Positions 1-12,356 of a DNA stretch of 64,000 nt are shown piece by piece. The stretch is from Narthecium ossifragum (taxonomy: Eukaryota > Streptophyta > Magnoliopsida > Dioscoreales > Nartheciaceae), in the NCBI GenBank assembly GCA_963920575.1, contig OY986965.1, forward strand, positions 7,767,134 to 7,831,133, in the 5' to 3' direction. The number at the start of each line of letters is the position of its first letter. Position 1 is the stretch's first letter. The notes below the pieces were generated by a model, which worked only from the letters and a program-made list of their open reading frames with translations, was not told where the DNA came from and did not search any database. The position numbers and the translations under genes are program-made.

Positions 1-3000
1 ATGTTTGAGATGTATGTATACACCATGGCGGAGCGTTATTATGCATTGGAAATAGCCAAGCTAATTGACCCCTCAAAAGTTTACTTCAATTCGAAAATAA
101 TCACACAAGCTGATTGCACTCAAAGGCATCAGAAGGGCCTTGATGTGGTTCTGGGAGCTGAAAGCATGGTCATTATTCTTGATGACACTGAGTTTGTGAG
201 TATACTTGTTATCCAAGATAGTGCCTCAAAGAACTGCTTCAGATTTATTTTTGAGAGTACTATCAGTTTCTTTTCATCTTGTTCTCTGAATTGATGTCTT
301 GCAATCTAATTGCGCAATAGTATTTTTACGGTAATAGAAATAATGCAACATTAGTTTTTGTTTTCTATGTACTCCATGCTAAATATTGTTGTTTCTAAGA
401 GCAGTTTTGTTGAGAAGATCTTTAACATACTAGCTCAACCGTACATTATTAATTTGTTTAAAATGAATCCCTTTTCTCATCCAGACACAATATAAACATT
501 GGAATTTAAGTTATGTTGAATTGGGTACAAGGCTTGCCAGTTTGCGGTTCAAAACTTATTGGTTTCTACAAACTTACTTTCCAAGCCTAATTTTGCAGTG
601 AAAACTTAATTGGGTCTTGATTGCACTGTGATCTGTTATTAGAGAGAAAATCTCACTTTGATGCTTTAGGTGTCCTAGGTGTACTCATGCTAAGGGATGG
701 GCAAGGTCCTTTTGTGGGGACAATATATTGAGGAAAATGTGTATGAGAATTAGCTGTCAGTTCTATGTTTGAAGCATGTGCATATAGTATTGAGTGATAC
801 ATGAGATTTAAACTTTAACTCAGAGACATTACATAAAGGCTTTTAATGTTTAACAGTTTGTTTGCTAGTGGTTGCTTATATTTTCTGCTTCAAGTGATCT
901 TAGGGTTTTCGCCTTTAATAAGGAATTGTTGAGAGTTTTGATACAAGGCCTTCGAAAATAATTATGCAAATAGTTAGTTGCTAGTGGTTGCTCATATTTT
1001 CTGCTTCAAGACATGACAGTTTTTTGGCCTTTAATAAGGAACTGTTGAGAGTTTTGATTCAAGGCCTTTGACAACAATTATGAAAACATCCAAGAACTTC
1101 TTGCAGAGAGATGAGCAAATTTACAGGATGATGTAGCTTATAATGAATTTAATGTCGGCACATATGGCATGCTCCTTTGGAAAGTGAGCACTAATCTATA
1201 CAATAAGAGAGTGAAAAATATAAAGCTGGCTGGTGTGATCTACCTCAAGCAGAAAGAATAAAGGAAACAGATGAGATACCAGACTGGATTCCCTTTCGTC
1301 TGTAAGCAATAGCATTGCCCCGCATTGCGTGGACATTGTGGTTTGTTTTTGTCTTAGTTGGGGAAATTAGTAAGAGTTATTTTTCTTTGAGAAATGCAGA
1401 AGATTAAGATGTATGTGTTACATTGTTTTTGGCAGAAGAGTCGCCTATGATGATCATTCTTCTTGCTATTTGGTTTGCTGTTGGAGTTTATGAGTGCTGG
1501 TAGAAGATTTCTTATGATCAGCCACAAAGAGAATTTCATATCCAATGTGCTATCTAGGTTCTGAGAAGCTTTACTTAGAGGTGTAGTGTGTCTATCGAAT
1601 AATGATAAGACCACAAATTGCCCTGAATTATTTAGAGGTCTATAAGCCCTTCTTGAGACAATTAGATCTCCAATTTGTGAAGCAACAGGACAGCACACTC
1701 TATGCCGTCTAGATTTTTCTTGCATGTTCTGCTGCTTGCTATGTGCTTCATTCTTTTAATAACCTTTTCATTCTAGTCCTTGTTAACTTCTGTTTTATAA
1801 CGCCATCCACCACCTAAATCTTGGCCAAAAACGTAATCAGTTGCTGCAGATACTCTCTTAGCTGTTTTCTACTGTCTTTTTACTGTTTCAGCCTTTGAGT
1901 GTGCTGCCTATAATTCTCATAAGTGCGAATATGCAGACAGTATGCGCCTAGTTATTATCTGATGACAAAATTTAAATTTCATGGTTGTAGTAAGAAATGA
2001 TCAAAAGTCAGGGTAAGGCTAGCGCATGGTATCTCCTTAGAAGTTTCCGTTTAGGTGTAAATTTCTCCTGTTCTAAGAACTGTTAGTTACATGTACACTT
2101 GGCTTCTTATTTAACATATTCTGAAGGGAAAAAAAATGATACATCTGAAACTGTCCATTGTAGGTGTGGCAAAAGCATAAAGAAAACCTAATTCTGATGG
2201 AAAGATACCACTACTTTGCTTCCAGTTGTCGACAGTACAGCTTCAATGCTAAATCACTTTCAGAATTGAAGAAGGACGAAAGGGAATCAGATGGTGCACT
2301 TGCAACCATCCTGAATGTTCTGAAGCGCACGCATCAAATGTTCTTTGATCCAGTAAGTTGTACTGCCAGGCTGTTCACATCAATTGTATTAGACTTATTG
2401 CAGCTTCTGCATCTTTTGGTTGACTTATAAATTGGTTGACTTTTCTCAGGACCGTGATATTGATCCCTCATCCAGAGATGTAAGACAGGTGAGCCTTCCC
2501 AACTTCCCATATTATGCAGTTGCCATCTTTTCCATTTCTGATTAACATCCATAAGGAATGACAGTGGTTCTGAAACAATTTGATGGTAAATTGTAGTCAC
2601 ATATATCAAACTCCAACTGCACCTTTCTTGCTTGCTTTTCACAGTTTTTATTCTGAGAAGTGTGGTGGATAACCAAACTGGATTTTTGTTGACTATGTTC
2701 TGATTTATCCATCATATCGTTTACCATTTGCTAATTCCCCAGTCCCCACGTTTTCTTCTTTGTGTATATCCTTCTCTGAAGACCATGAGGCCATGCATAA
2801 GGAAACTTGGGCTAACCAAGAGGGGCAACATTGTCTCCTTCAGCTGCATTTTTGTTCGATGAATGTCTATGTACATTCTGCTTTCGATCTTTGATCCTAA
2901 GATAATCTTTGTCAAGCTCGTCAAAAATAGAAGGATAGGTTGCCTGAGCCAAATTGTATTCACACCTATACAGCTCTCACACCTGTGCCAAAGTTTTGGG

Positions 3001-3401
3001 CTTTTTATTTGTCAATTAGTTTATTAGCTTGGTACCCTTCACATTCTATATCTTCTTTCTAAGTATATTCACTTGGCCCTCTATAGGAACTGAAAAAGAT
3101 CCGTGGCGATGTTCTGAAAGGGTGTAAAATTGTTTTCAGTCGGGTTTTCCCATCCAAATTAGAGGCCGAAGATCAGCCCATCTGGAAGATGGCTGAGCAA
3201 TTAGGGGCAACATGCTCCACTACAATCAATTCGTCCATTACACACGTGATCTCAACGGATGCCGGAACAGAAAAGGCTCGGTGGGCTGTTAAGAATGAAA
3301 AGTTTCTGGTAAACCCACGATGGTTAGAAGCAGCGAATTTCTTGTGGCAGAGGCAAAGTGAGGAGGACTTTCCAGTTGGCAATCTGAAATCTCAGCAATG
3401 A
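1..3401 (+). CDS. CPL4: RNA polymerase II CTD phosphatase-like 4 (FCP1 type), 3' part
   Basis: Removes phosphate from the C-terminal repeats of RNA polymerase II in the nucleus. Exons read 1-195, 2164-2352, 2450-2488 and 3087-3401, all joining in phase 0 with GT-AG introns, giving 245 residues to a TGA-terminated end. The window opens inside the FCP1 homology domain (EMYVYTMAERYYALEIAKL, then VILDDTEF, VWQKHKENLILMERYHYF), and the last exon is a BRCT domain (WKMAEQLGATCS, THVISTDAGTEK, WLEAANFLWQRQ). The catalytic DxDxT motif lies upstream of the window, so the ATG at position 1 is internal. The domain order and the QRQxEExFPV ending match plant CPL4. No coding defects are visible in the part present. 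The closest alternative is CPL3, which is larger but shares this C-terminal layout. Confidence 0.9.
864..1086. repeat. imperfect tandem duplication in CPL4 intron
   Basis: Two copies of about 116 bp start at 864 and 980. Both begin GCTAGTGGTTGCT and contain ATATTTTCTGCTTCAAG, CCTTTAATAAGGAA and GAGAGTTTTGAT, followed by CAAGGCCTT. They differ at scattered positions, so the duplication is not recent. It lies wholly in the first visible intron. Confidence 0.8.
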
Positions 3402-4871
3402 TGGAAGATTCTGCTTGCTGCTGGATTTTTTGTATAGGAGCCGTATTGTGTTCACCCTTGGTTACAACTAGCGGCTGTAGCTAATCTATATACTGAATTA
3501 TTTTCAGTGGTAATCTTGCTTTAATATTTTCAGTTATGGTCATGAGATGTGAGTTATTATAGTTCTAATGATCATATGTGCATCATTTTAGCTTTCTGAT
3601 TCTTTTCTCTGGAAGAGGAAATTTTTGTTGAAAGCTAGTGGTCTTTGTTCAGGCGCTACCAATGTTGGTATCAACCATTACCAACTAACAAGATGGGGGT
3701 CCTGGTGAAGTATATCGAAATGGTGAAATGCTGGAAACAAGCGTAAGAAATCAATCCAAAGAAAAGAAATGTATGGACATCTTCTAAATTATTAGAGCAT
3801 GTGTAAGATTCTCTTTTGTTTAACAATCTGTAGCTTAACTGAAGAGAGATTAGTAGGTAGCCGGGGATGGGCTGTTGTTTTTCACCAATGTGTTAGCTAG
3901 GAGTGGCGCTCCGGTGGCAAGGGCAACATATGGTAACTCCTGGTTTGAGCATCCGTTGCTTGATTAGCCACCAGAAGGCAGTTGATGATGACAATATAAA
4001 AGAGGGGGAAAAAAATCTGGTAGAAAGAAGAGAAAGCTTGGTGGCTTTGCAGGAAGATCAAGCTCCCGGCCATCTCCTCCGGCTTTGGTACACGACATGA
4101 AAATCCCAATGCAAAATTCCATGGATCTGAAGAGAAATAAGCATCAACGTAGATGAAGGATGTTGATGTAGAACCACTTGAAGATAGAGGAGATAGAAGA
4201 AATAGAAGCCTTATTTAATCAATTTTTCATATTATTCATCAATCCTCGTAGCCAAACATAATGGCTTATAGTCCAAAGTAAGATTTCTTAACAAATCAAA
4301 TCCTATCAAATCACATATCAATCGATCAAATTCAACCAAATCAACTCAATTTCAAATCCTAATACATTTCAAAACAAATCCTAATCATCCCGAAATCAAA
4401 TCAAATCCTAATCATTTCAATCAAATCACGTCTCGCATCAAATGTCCACTCCATCTGTTGGTTCTAGCGAGAGGAAGGAACATGATGGAGCTGGGGGCAG
4501 GTTTTCATAAGCTGCTAAACCTAAATCAACAATTGTCATGGTTACGAGATAGATATAGTAAAACAATTGAAATGGATGTAGTTATTTGATGCTAAAGCCT
4601 TCCCATATAAGCAGGGGCACATGTGATGCTCGCTAAACGACGACCATCGAGATTCAAGAATGTTAAGCTGAAGAAGTCTCAAGGAAAAAAAAAATTACAA
4701 TAGGCCCTCTCCAACATATGACTTAAAACAAGCCTGCCTTGTCAACCAGTTGAATGGCTGAGCATCTACCACCATAAGTCGCGAATGTCTACAAGAGTAG
4801 AAGCTTCTTTGCGAAGACTGAGATTTAACCAACCAAGAAAATCAGGCAAAAAGGATCTTCAAACTGAACCT
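3402..4871. other. intergenic stretch between CPL4 and the thioesterase gene
   Basis: This holds the CPL4 3' untranslated region and the convergent end of the thioesterase gene. From about 4270 to 4440 it is low-complexity, built of irregular AATCAAATC/CCTAATCA units. I see no credible coding region; the 60-70 codon frames here lack any recognisable motif. Confidence 0.6.
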
Positions 4872-7800
4872 TTATGAAGAACCTTTCAAGTGAGTCTTAA
4901 TCCATGACTCGAGCGATCGCAATTCTTCATTGGTTATGGAATGACCAAGATTAGGATAAGCCTACAATCCTCAGAGAGAAAACAGAGTATGATAGCAAAT
5001 CCTCTAATACAAGTTCTAGTTTATTCAAGGCCTGTTTGGCAGCATGGAATGGGGGCGAATCCGCCAGATCCCGGAATCTGCGGATTCCGGATTCCCGGAT
5101 CCCGATGTTTGGCGCACCGGCGGATTCCAAAAAACGGAATCCGCCCAAGGGTGGATACCGAAATCGGCGTCCGCTCGTCGAGAGCGGACGCCGTTCGCGG
5201 TATCCGCTCCTACGGATACCGCAGATTCCGGATCCCAGATTTCATGCGGGACGCGTGCCAAACAGGCCCTGAATGGATCAGAAGCCAGAATTAGCAAGTA
5301 CCTTAAATTCACAGCTCATTCCAGCCTGTTCTAGAAATGGAGGTCCAGCTTGGCCAGCCCCAACGAGTACTGTTTGATCAGCCATACCATGAGACCACAG
5401 AATTGGTGTCTGTGAAAATCAAATATCAGTATATGAAGGCATGTATTAGTAAATTCTATCCTTCCGTGTAACTAATTATAGGTGTCATGCAACTAATAGG
5501 GTACAGTATGACCGAGCTTCCAAATGACTCGATCCAGTCATCCTAGCTGGGTTGATCATGCCCGCTCCAGGCATAATAGAAATGAACACTCACCACAGCA
5601 ATGTATAACCAGATTGCGAAGGGAAAAAAAAAAACTAGGCATCCTTTGCATGGACCAACCTTCCTTGCTTCAGGTGATGTACGTTCTATGATTGATGAAT
5701 TAAAGGGTACCCATCCGCTAAAAACTGCACCTCCTCCCAAAGTTTTTGGATAAAGCAGCACAGACGCTAAGGTCAAGGCACCTGTTAAAGTCAGAGACTG
5801 GTCAGAAATAGATGGGAAAAGTGTGAATCTTAAAACACTTAAAAGATAAGGATTCTATACCTCCTTGACTAAATCCACAAACAAATACATTCTCAGGACT
5901 TGTGCCAGCGGCTATCTCTTTATCAATCATTGCATGCACTCCTTCAACGGCTTCAAGAACTCCTTTCTCATCTTTTGGTGATTCCTAAAGATGTGTCCCT
6001 TGTCAGAATATCAAATGTAGAATTGGTTTCATATCTTATGATCTTCAATTTAAATCTTAAAAGAACTATGTGTCACTGCTAGCTCCTTTGATTCCCATCA
6101 GATTCAGAACTCTATCCTATTCCTATATACCCATTCACAATATCCAAAGAGTTCAGATATGATAATTCATGTGTTTTGCATTTGAATCCAAGACAGTTTT
6201 CTTTTTCATCTTGACCTCTAAATTATTTAAGACATTTTTGTCACTCATATGCCATCAAAAACTAAGCTTTAGAGGTCTAAGCTGACTGATGCTCATACAC
6301 GGCTATCGAGAAAAGGAGAGGCTTAAACAAGTTTGCAATCTTTTCTTTTCCAAGAAATTTGATTCATATTCTTCCCTCCATGAAGCTAACAACTCAGTAA
6401 GAAAAAAGTTTGCTACTTTCATGAAAGGTTTGCAAGACGAGCCTTCTGCTCACATGAAAGAATAACAAATTCTCTTTCCCAAGCCTACTGCCACTAGCAT
6501 GGAGTAGAGAAAAATAAAGGGTTCATACTACATTCTTGGGAGACGGGTGGAGTTCGTTTATCTATAAGTTAAAGTTATCCATGGCTTATCTCAATTTCAC
6601 AAACAGAATTAGCATCCTGTAATTAATGCGGATATATAATGACCTATCCATTCTTCCAACAATCGTTAAATTGTCTCCTCCCTTATCCTACACATGCAGC
6701 ACAATTGTCGAGCAGGGTACGCTAGAAATGGCTGTTGCAACTGGAAACCGTTCAGTTCTTAAATATAGGAAAGGAAAATATACAACTCATGATGGAAAAC
6801 ATTACTCCTATAGATTCTCGACCAGGTTATCCTGACAGGAGTTCTCAAATTGATCAAGTCCATGAGCAACCTACATGGCTCTACAATATAAACGGAAACG
6901 AAATCAGATTGGTAGAATGAAGCTTCATGTTAGGAGCTGAAGAGAAGTACATGTTAGATTTTAGGCTAATAGATGAATCTCGTAATTGAACAGCCTTTTC
7001 TGAGATGCAAGTCTACATAAATTTTATCTTAAAAGGAATACAATGATAAATCTTTAGTCAAGAGGGTACCCTTTATACTTCGAGGCACTTTAAGCCAAAG
7101 TGAATTAGGATATATCTAACTCGGCACTCCCTATAATATGTAGACAGCAGAAAACGAAATAAGATGATGCTAGTTACTGTGAGATTGCAAAGACCCTATA
7201 CAAAACCAGTATAAAACATCAACCCATTTGAGCAAAACTTTATACATTACTTGATGGAAGCATATATCCCAAACATAAGATCATTTCTCTGGTCATCTCC
7301 TGTCTGACAATAAGTTAACAGTCAGAAGACAAAATTAGGGAATTTAACTTACATGGCTCACGGGTATCTCATAGATATCAAACCAGGAAGGCATTACAGC
7401 ACCATCTGTAAGACCAAATAAACAAATATCTTACATTTCATAGAAAAGAACTCACAAAATCACAAATGACAGCAAGAAGTACTTGGGCTGAATCAAATAA
7501 CATGATTGTCAAGAAATCTTAAACTTTTGAGGAAAGACAAGGCCATTTTTATCATGCAACAAAGAAGAACCCTAATAGAAACAGTTATAATAATCAGATA
7601 ATAACAAGTCATCGGCATTAACCCTCAAAGGAAGGGGAAAAAAAGAGAGCTTGGAACTTGGAAGGTGCTCACAGTTGCAGGAGACGGGCTTGTGTGGAGC
7701 CGAAGGGAAGGACCACTTGGTCTTGTTGAATTCGGGCGAGGAGAACAGGGCGCGGATGGGCTCATTGGCGGGGCCGGAGTCGCCGAGGCCGTGGAGCCAG

Positions 7801-7970
7801 AGCACGAAGCTGCGGGCGGCCATGGGGTGACGATGCGTATGAGAGATCTCAGGCGGAGATGGGCGGAGCTGGAGGAGGAAGACGGCGAAGATCGAGATGG
7901 CCGTGTAGGTGACGGCAGCGAGGGCGATCGGTCTGAGGGCGAGGTACAGCGAACGCGGGCGGTCTGACAT
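4872..7970 (-). CDS. acyl-protein thioesterase / carboxylesterase (SOBER1-like)
   Basis: An alpha/beta hydrolase of the phospholipase/carboxylesterase family that removes acyl groups from proteins or small esters. Six exons on the minus strand, 7970-7673, 7405-7353, 5984-5861, 5781-5660, 5409-5302 and 4961-4872, join in frame to 264 residues. The core starts MAARSFVLWLHGLGDSGPA at residue 50. The nucleophile is Ser156 in GFSQGG, the acid Asp210 in SHGMADQ and the base His242 in NLGHSI. The first ATG (7970) adds about 49 residues with a hydrophobic stretch (YTAISIFAVFLL), so the product may be membrane-anchored; a start at 7823 would give a soluble enzyme. Splice sites are all GT-AG. A MITE sits in the last intron. 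Substrate cannot be told from sequence. Confidence 0.92.
5029..5269. mobile_element. MITE in the last intron of the thioesterase gene
   Basis: About 241 bp bounded by GGCCTGTTTGGCA and its complement TGCCAAACAGGCC; similarity continues outward to ATTCA on both sides. The inside is GC-rich and largely self-complementary (GGATTCCGG, GGATACCG, and GAGAGCGGACGC types). A related GTCCGCTCG block occurs in the Tourist-like element at 31353-31532. The flanks give no clean direct duplication, so the superfamily is uncertain. Small open frames in both directions here are products of the GC-rich palindrome. Confidence 0.75.
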
Positions 7971-8477
7971 TGGGCCACGGGCCACCCATGGTAAGCCCCA
8001 ATAGTTTCGGAGTTAAAAGCCTGACCTGACCCAAGTTGGGCCGGCCCATCCACAAGACTTTATGGCCATTTAGCCACTCATTGTCAATTTGTCACATAAT
8101 GGTTAGGTTGGTGTATCCATCGCCTCTCTGCCTTGGCTTGTCCGGCAAGTTAGGTCATCTGGAATTGGACTCAGTGAATGGATTAAGTTGGACCAGACTG
8201 GATTCTATTTGATTGGATTAAATTAGGATGGAATGGATTTGAGTCGGAGGGTACTCTAGAATTTAGGCCTCGTTTGGATTTAGGGATCCACTTTCTTGCA
8301 ATTCTAGTTATGTCATGGAGACTTTGGATATATACCGAACGCTACGCGGGTCGCCGACCTGACATTACGCTGATGTGGTGACACCCTGGAGAGGGTTCCG
8401 AACATAGATGGGTGGGACCGTGGGAAAGGTGGAAGCAATAATAGCAGCGGATTTTACATATTTTGAATTTAATCAAT
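7971..8477. other. gap between thioesterase start and MULE promoter
   Basis: This is the presumed thioesterase promoter and 5' leader, read leftward, and the outer part of the Mutator-like element. Around 8190-8260 it contains GGATT/GGATGG-rich low-complexity sequence. I could not find the outer inverted repeat of the MULE here. Confidence 0.4.
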
Positions 8478-8486
8478 TATAAATAG
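8478..8486 (+). promoter_or_regulatory. TATA box of the MULE transposase gene
   Basis: TATAAATAG followed by GGTGCGG, about 430 bp upstream of the putative transposase start at 8918. The stretch between is C- and A-rich and TG-poor, as in a 5' leader. The assignment rests on position and motif only. Confidence 0.5.
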
Positions 8487-8917
8487 GGTGCGGCTATTCG
8501 CGCCACCATTTCGACTCAACACACCACATCAATTTTCATACCCAAAACACCCATTGATTAAATGTCCAAAATAACCTTCTAAAACAAAATACATCACAAA
8601 ACCTAATCTACCATAACAATTATTTCTCAATACACCACAACATCACATCTTCTCCTACCTCTAACCATCATTTTCACCTCCTCAACCCACCTCCTCCAAT
8701 CCCTAACCATCTCCTCCCTCCAAGCCCTAGGTCTTCAACTTACTCACTCCCCCTCCATCCTAGATAGTTCTTCCCTACCCTCATCATATTCTATCTTCTT
8801 TCTTATCCTCCCAACACATTCACATTACACTCCAAACCATCTCCTCCGACCTTAGGTTTTCAACTCACACAAGCCCTCCCCATTATACATTATCAATTCA
8901 AGGTGTGTTAGGTCGAA

Positions 8918-11142
8918 ATGGATGGAAAAGACGAATGCTGGAGCGAAGGAGACGAGAAAAAGCCCTCAAAAAATGTACATTTCCTCTTCTCTTGCTTTTT
9001 TTGTCCTTCCCGGATCGCGTTTTGATCGGTAGTCTCAGACCGACAGAAAACGTCAATGTATCGGTATTTATCCACCGATACTTTGGCTTTATGTACCGGT
9101 AACATAGTACCGATTAGTATGCTATGTATACCGGTACGTATCCACCGAAACTATAGCGTTATATACCGGTAAAATGGTACCGAATAATACGTTAGTATAC
9201 CGGTACCATGGTACCGATGTGAACACAGTGTTGGCTACCTGCCTTACTAACTCTTTGCTTACATTCAGGAGCATGTTTCTACTGATGCGAGCGGTGTAGG
9301 AGCTATAATTACTCACGACTACACCCTGGAATTCACGACCAATACGGTATGTTGTTTAATCGCTATATCTTGCCGGACGACAACTAGGTCTAAAGTTCAT
9401 TAACATAATTCTTATTGTTTGATTAACACAATTCTTATTGTTTGATTATAGATATTTCAAAGTCGACAAGCACTTGTCCAATGGGTACAGACAGTTGGGA
9501 GGAAGAATGGGCTGGTGATTGTGACAAAGAATTCAGAGGTCGGGGGGTGTGGTAGAAAGCCGAGGATTACCTTGGCATGTGAGCGTAGTGGAGAGTATCG
9601 GAAGACTATGAAGAAAGATGATAGCGGGAAGAAAAAATTTGCCAATCGAAGGAAAAAATCCGTCAACTCCGGGACGAAGAAGTGTGGATGTCCTTTCAAG
9701 CTTCATGGTGTGAAGCTTGTATCTGATGATGATTGGATGCTCAGAGTTATTTGCGGAGTCCACAATCACCCCCATGCGGATCACCTCGAGGGTCACTCGT
9801 TCACCGGAAGATTATCTGCTGAACAAAATGATATGGTGGTTATGATGTCAGCAAACCTAGTGAATCCACGGCAAATCCTGAACACTATAAAGTAACAAGA
9901 TCCTGAAAACGTATCCACCATGAAGACCATCTACAATGTACGCCAAAGGAATAGGGTGATTGAAAAGGCTGAGAGATCAGAGTTGCAGCAACTATTGAAG
10001 CATCTAAATGAGTTTGGATACGTTGAGTATCATACGGTTCGAGAAGACACAGACGCTGTGAGGGACGTATTCTGGGCACACCCTGTGTCTATTGATTTAG
10101 TCCGTGCATTTCCCGAGGTGTTGATTATGGATTGCACCTACAAGACCAATAAATACCGACTTCCACTGCTAGAGATTGTTGGCGTCACATCGACGAGTAT
10201 GACATTCGCCGCAGCTTTTGCCTACATGGAGTGTGAGAAGGAGGACATGTACAAATGGGCTTTGAAAATATTAAGGACATTGCTGGAAGGATGCCCAATG
10301 CCACGCGTTGTGATGACCGACCGAGAACTGGCTTTGATGAACGCTATCAACTCGGTCTTTCCGGAGTCCAAAAGCATGCTATGTAGATGGCATATCCAAA
10401 AGAACGTAGACCTCAGCTGCAAACACATTTTCGAAACTGCAGATAAAGCCGACTTGTTCATGACAATGTGGAAATTGGTTGTAACTGCATCTACCGAGGA
10501 GGAGTACAAGAAACACTTGGAGACACTAGAGACATCTTTTTGCGGTTACCCAGCAGCTTCTAAATATGTTCGGGAATCGTGGCTAGATGGCTTCAAAGAA
10601 CTGACGAATATATGCATTTTGGCAATCACACTACAAACAGGGTAGAGAGTGCACATGCCAAGTTAAAGAGGCATCTTGGGGCATCCAGCTGCAGTTTTGA
10701 CACATCGTGGGCTACTATTCACTCCATGCTTGAGCTGCAACATTGTGATATCAAAGCCTCCTTCGAGAAGAGCAAATACATTGTGCATCATAGTTTCAAG
10801 CCAGCCATCTTCAAAGAGTTGCAAGGCTTCATTTCAAAGAGTGCACTTTTAATAGTTCAAAAAGAATCAGAGAGAGCCAATGAGATCGGTGCGGATAAGT
10901 TTGCATGTGGTTGTACAGTCCGACGCACACATGGCTTGCCATGTGCCCATGAGATCGCCAACTACAAGCTTGATTGCCGCCCCATACCCCTAGAATGCAT
11001 ACATCACCATTGGCGGAAGCTTGACTTGTCGGCTACACCAGTCAATGAAATCCCAAAACTTAAGTGCCAAAATGCGCTAGAACGCTTGGAAAACACATTT
11101 CTAGCTCAGAATGAGACAGGAAGAATGCATATGCTATTTTAA
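8918..11142 (+). pseudogene. Mutator-like (MuDR/MULE) transposase, decayed
   Basis: Reconstructable exons are 8918-8974 (starts MDGKDECWSEGD), 9269-9346 and 9452-11142. Domains in order: an N-terminal FAR1/MuDR-type zinc-binding region (CERSGEYRK, KKCGCPFKL, GVHNHPH), the MULE transposase core (VLIMDCTYKTNKYRLPL, MTDRELALMNAI, CRWHIQKNV) and a C-terminal SWIM zinc finger (FACGCTVRRTHGLPCAHEIA). The family moves DNA by a cut-and-paste reaction using an RNase H-like fold. Two defects stop a full product: an in-frame TAA at 9893-9895 and a frameshift near 10600, where the frame changes before NRVESAHAKLKRHL. A convergent plant-mobile-domain gene follows at once, so both probably belong to the same element. 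Confidence 0.88.
9055..9215. repeat. CCGGTA-rich tandem repeat in transposase intron
   Basis: Two diverged units of roughly 75 bp. Each contains TATCCACCGA, then TTATRTACCGGTAA, TRGTACCGA and a TATACCGGTAC junction. The palindromic TACCGGTA core recurs about every 35-40 bp. The array lies in the first intron of the MULE transposase. Confidence 0.6.
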
Positions 11143-12220
11143 AAGTACGTACATCCACCAGAGTCAAGTATCCGCCAATTGCCCTTGTCCCCCATCGACT
11201 GACAGAGCCAAGCATGCGATAGAGGTAGACGAGGCCGGCGGCACCCCACGCATACTCACATACGGTATCCAAGTCCGTGAGGGCAGAAATGCAGGACACG
11301 TGAACCTTCGACCCTGACTTGTCGCAAAAAAGGGTGCAACCCAGCAGATACATGATGTATGCCTTGACAGAGCACTCCAGGCCGACCTTGCGGAGAGTGC
11401 ACTCTCTCCTCAGCCCGGTCATACTGACTGACAGCCCTCTCCCATCCAACTGGCTGCGGCCTCTGCTTCACTGACTCCCAAATTAACCTTCATAAGCGCT
11501 TTCAGCTGGGAGACTTTTAGCTTGCACTCTTCAAGCGGCCTACCGGCGACGGGGATGCCTAGTATATGGCTTACGTCACCCAAAGTGATCGTCATCTCTC
11601 TACAGGGCAGGTGGAAAGTGTTGGTCTCTGGGTGCCACCTCTCGACGAACGCCGACACCAGGGCACTGCTGATAGTCTTGTAAGAACACTCCGTCAGATT
11701 TGCTAGACCGGTGGCCTCCACGGCATTCTTAAAGTCTTGTCGTTTGATGCCGTCCCATTTCGTAGTGGACAACCCATGCACATAAATTTTTAGTGGGCCA
11801 CGCTCCTACATTGAGAAGAAGGGGAAAAGTGAGCAAACTTTGATATAAACACGACATGATATAAAAAAAAACTCAGCCTTTTTTTACCGCTCCAACCCAT
11901 ATCCGATATGCCACGTGTGTTTTGAACTCCGTCAAAACCGACCGGTCAACAGGCCCACCAGGGATGGGTGCCTCGTCGTCAGACACCTCTTCCTCTTCAC
12001 CAGGGCCAGCAACAATCAAGGCACCCTCTAGGATCTCCTCTGGAATCTCCTCAGGTACCGCTCTCCTCCTCCTAGCTGAGGCCGTCGGCCGGTCACCGCG
12101 GGCCGATGAAGATGTCGGGGAGGCCGCGGCGTCAATCGATGATGGGGAGGCCGCGACGTCGATCGATAACGGAGAGGCCGCGACATCGATCGATGACGGG
12201 GAGGCCGCGGAGCCTCCTCA
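11060..12220 (-). pseudogene. plant mobile domain (PMD, aminotransferase-like) protein, decayed
   Basis: Minus-strand exons can be read as about 12220-11888 (ends VLTEFKTHVAYRIWVGA) and 11805-11060 (ERGPLKIYVHGL, then ITLGDVSHILGIPVAGRPL). A frameshift near 11430 separates the first part from a second frame with YIMYLLGCTLFCDKSG and YAWGAAGLVYLYRMLG. These are hallmarks of the plant mobile domain found in MAIN/MAIL proteins and in many MULE and Ty3 elements. The molecular function of PMD in transposons is not established. The gene overlaps the 3' end of the transposase tail to tail. A TGA in the upstream frame near 12220 and the internal frameshift make it non-functional. Confidence 0.8.
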
Positions 12221-12225
12221 TTTCC
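12113..12225. repeat. minisatellite in the 5' part of the PMD gene
   Basis: Three to four copies of a GAGGCCGCG-(A/T)CGTCGATCGAT unit of about 30 bp. On the minus strand it encodes repeated Ser-Ile-Asp-Val-Ala-Ala-Ser-Pro. A run of about 18 C residues follows near 12292-12310, where replication slippage or sequencing error is likely. Confidence 0.65.
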
Positions 12226-12356
12226 CGCCTCCGTCGGCGAAGAGCGGTGGCACATTTGCCCCGTCGAGGTCCATGGATGGCTTGGCGGACCCCCCCCCCC
12301 CCCCCCGCCCCCCTCCCGAACCTCGCCGAGAAGCTGCGCGAGGGAGAGAGGCATGG

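Noticed and set aside
4941..5334. Several overlapping frames of 65-117 codons on both strands
   Set aside because: They lie over the GC-rich palindromic MITE and adjoining thioesterase exons; the peptides are Arg/Ser/Pro-rich with no motif and appear symmetrically on both strands.
7665..8055. Plus- and minus-strand frames of 68-142 codons overlapping thioesterase exon 1
   Set aside because: Out-of-frame shadows of the GC-rich exon; the true frame has the LWLHGLGDSGPA motif and correct splice sites.
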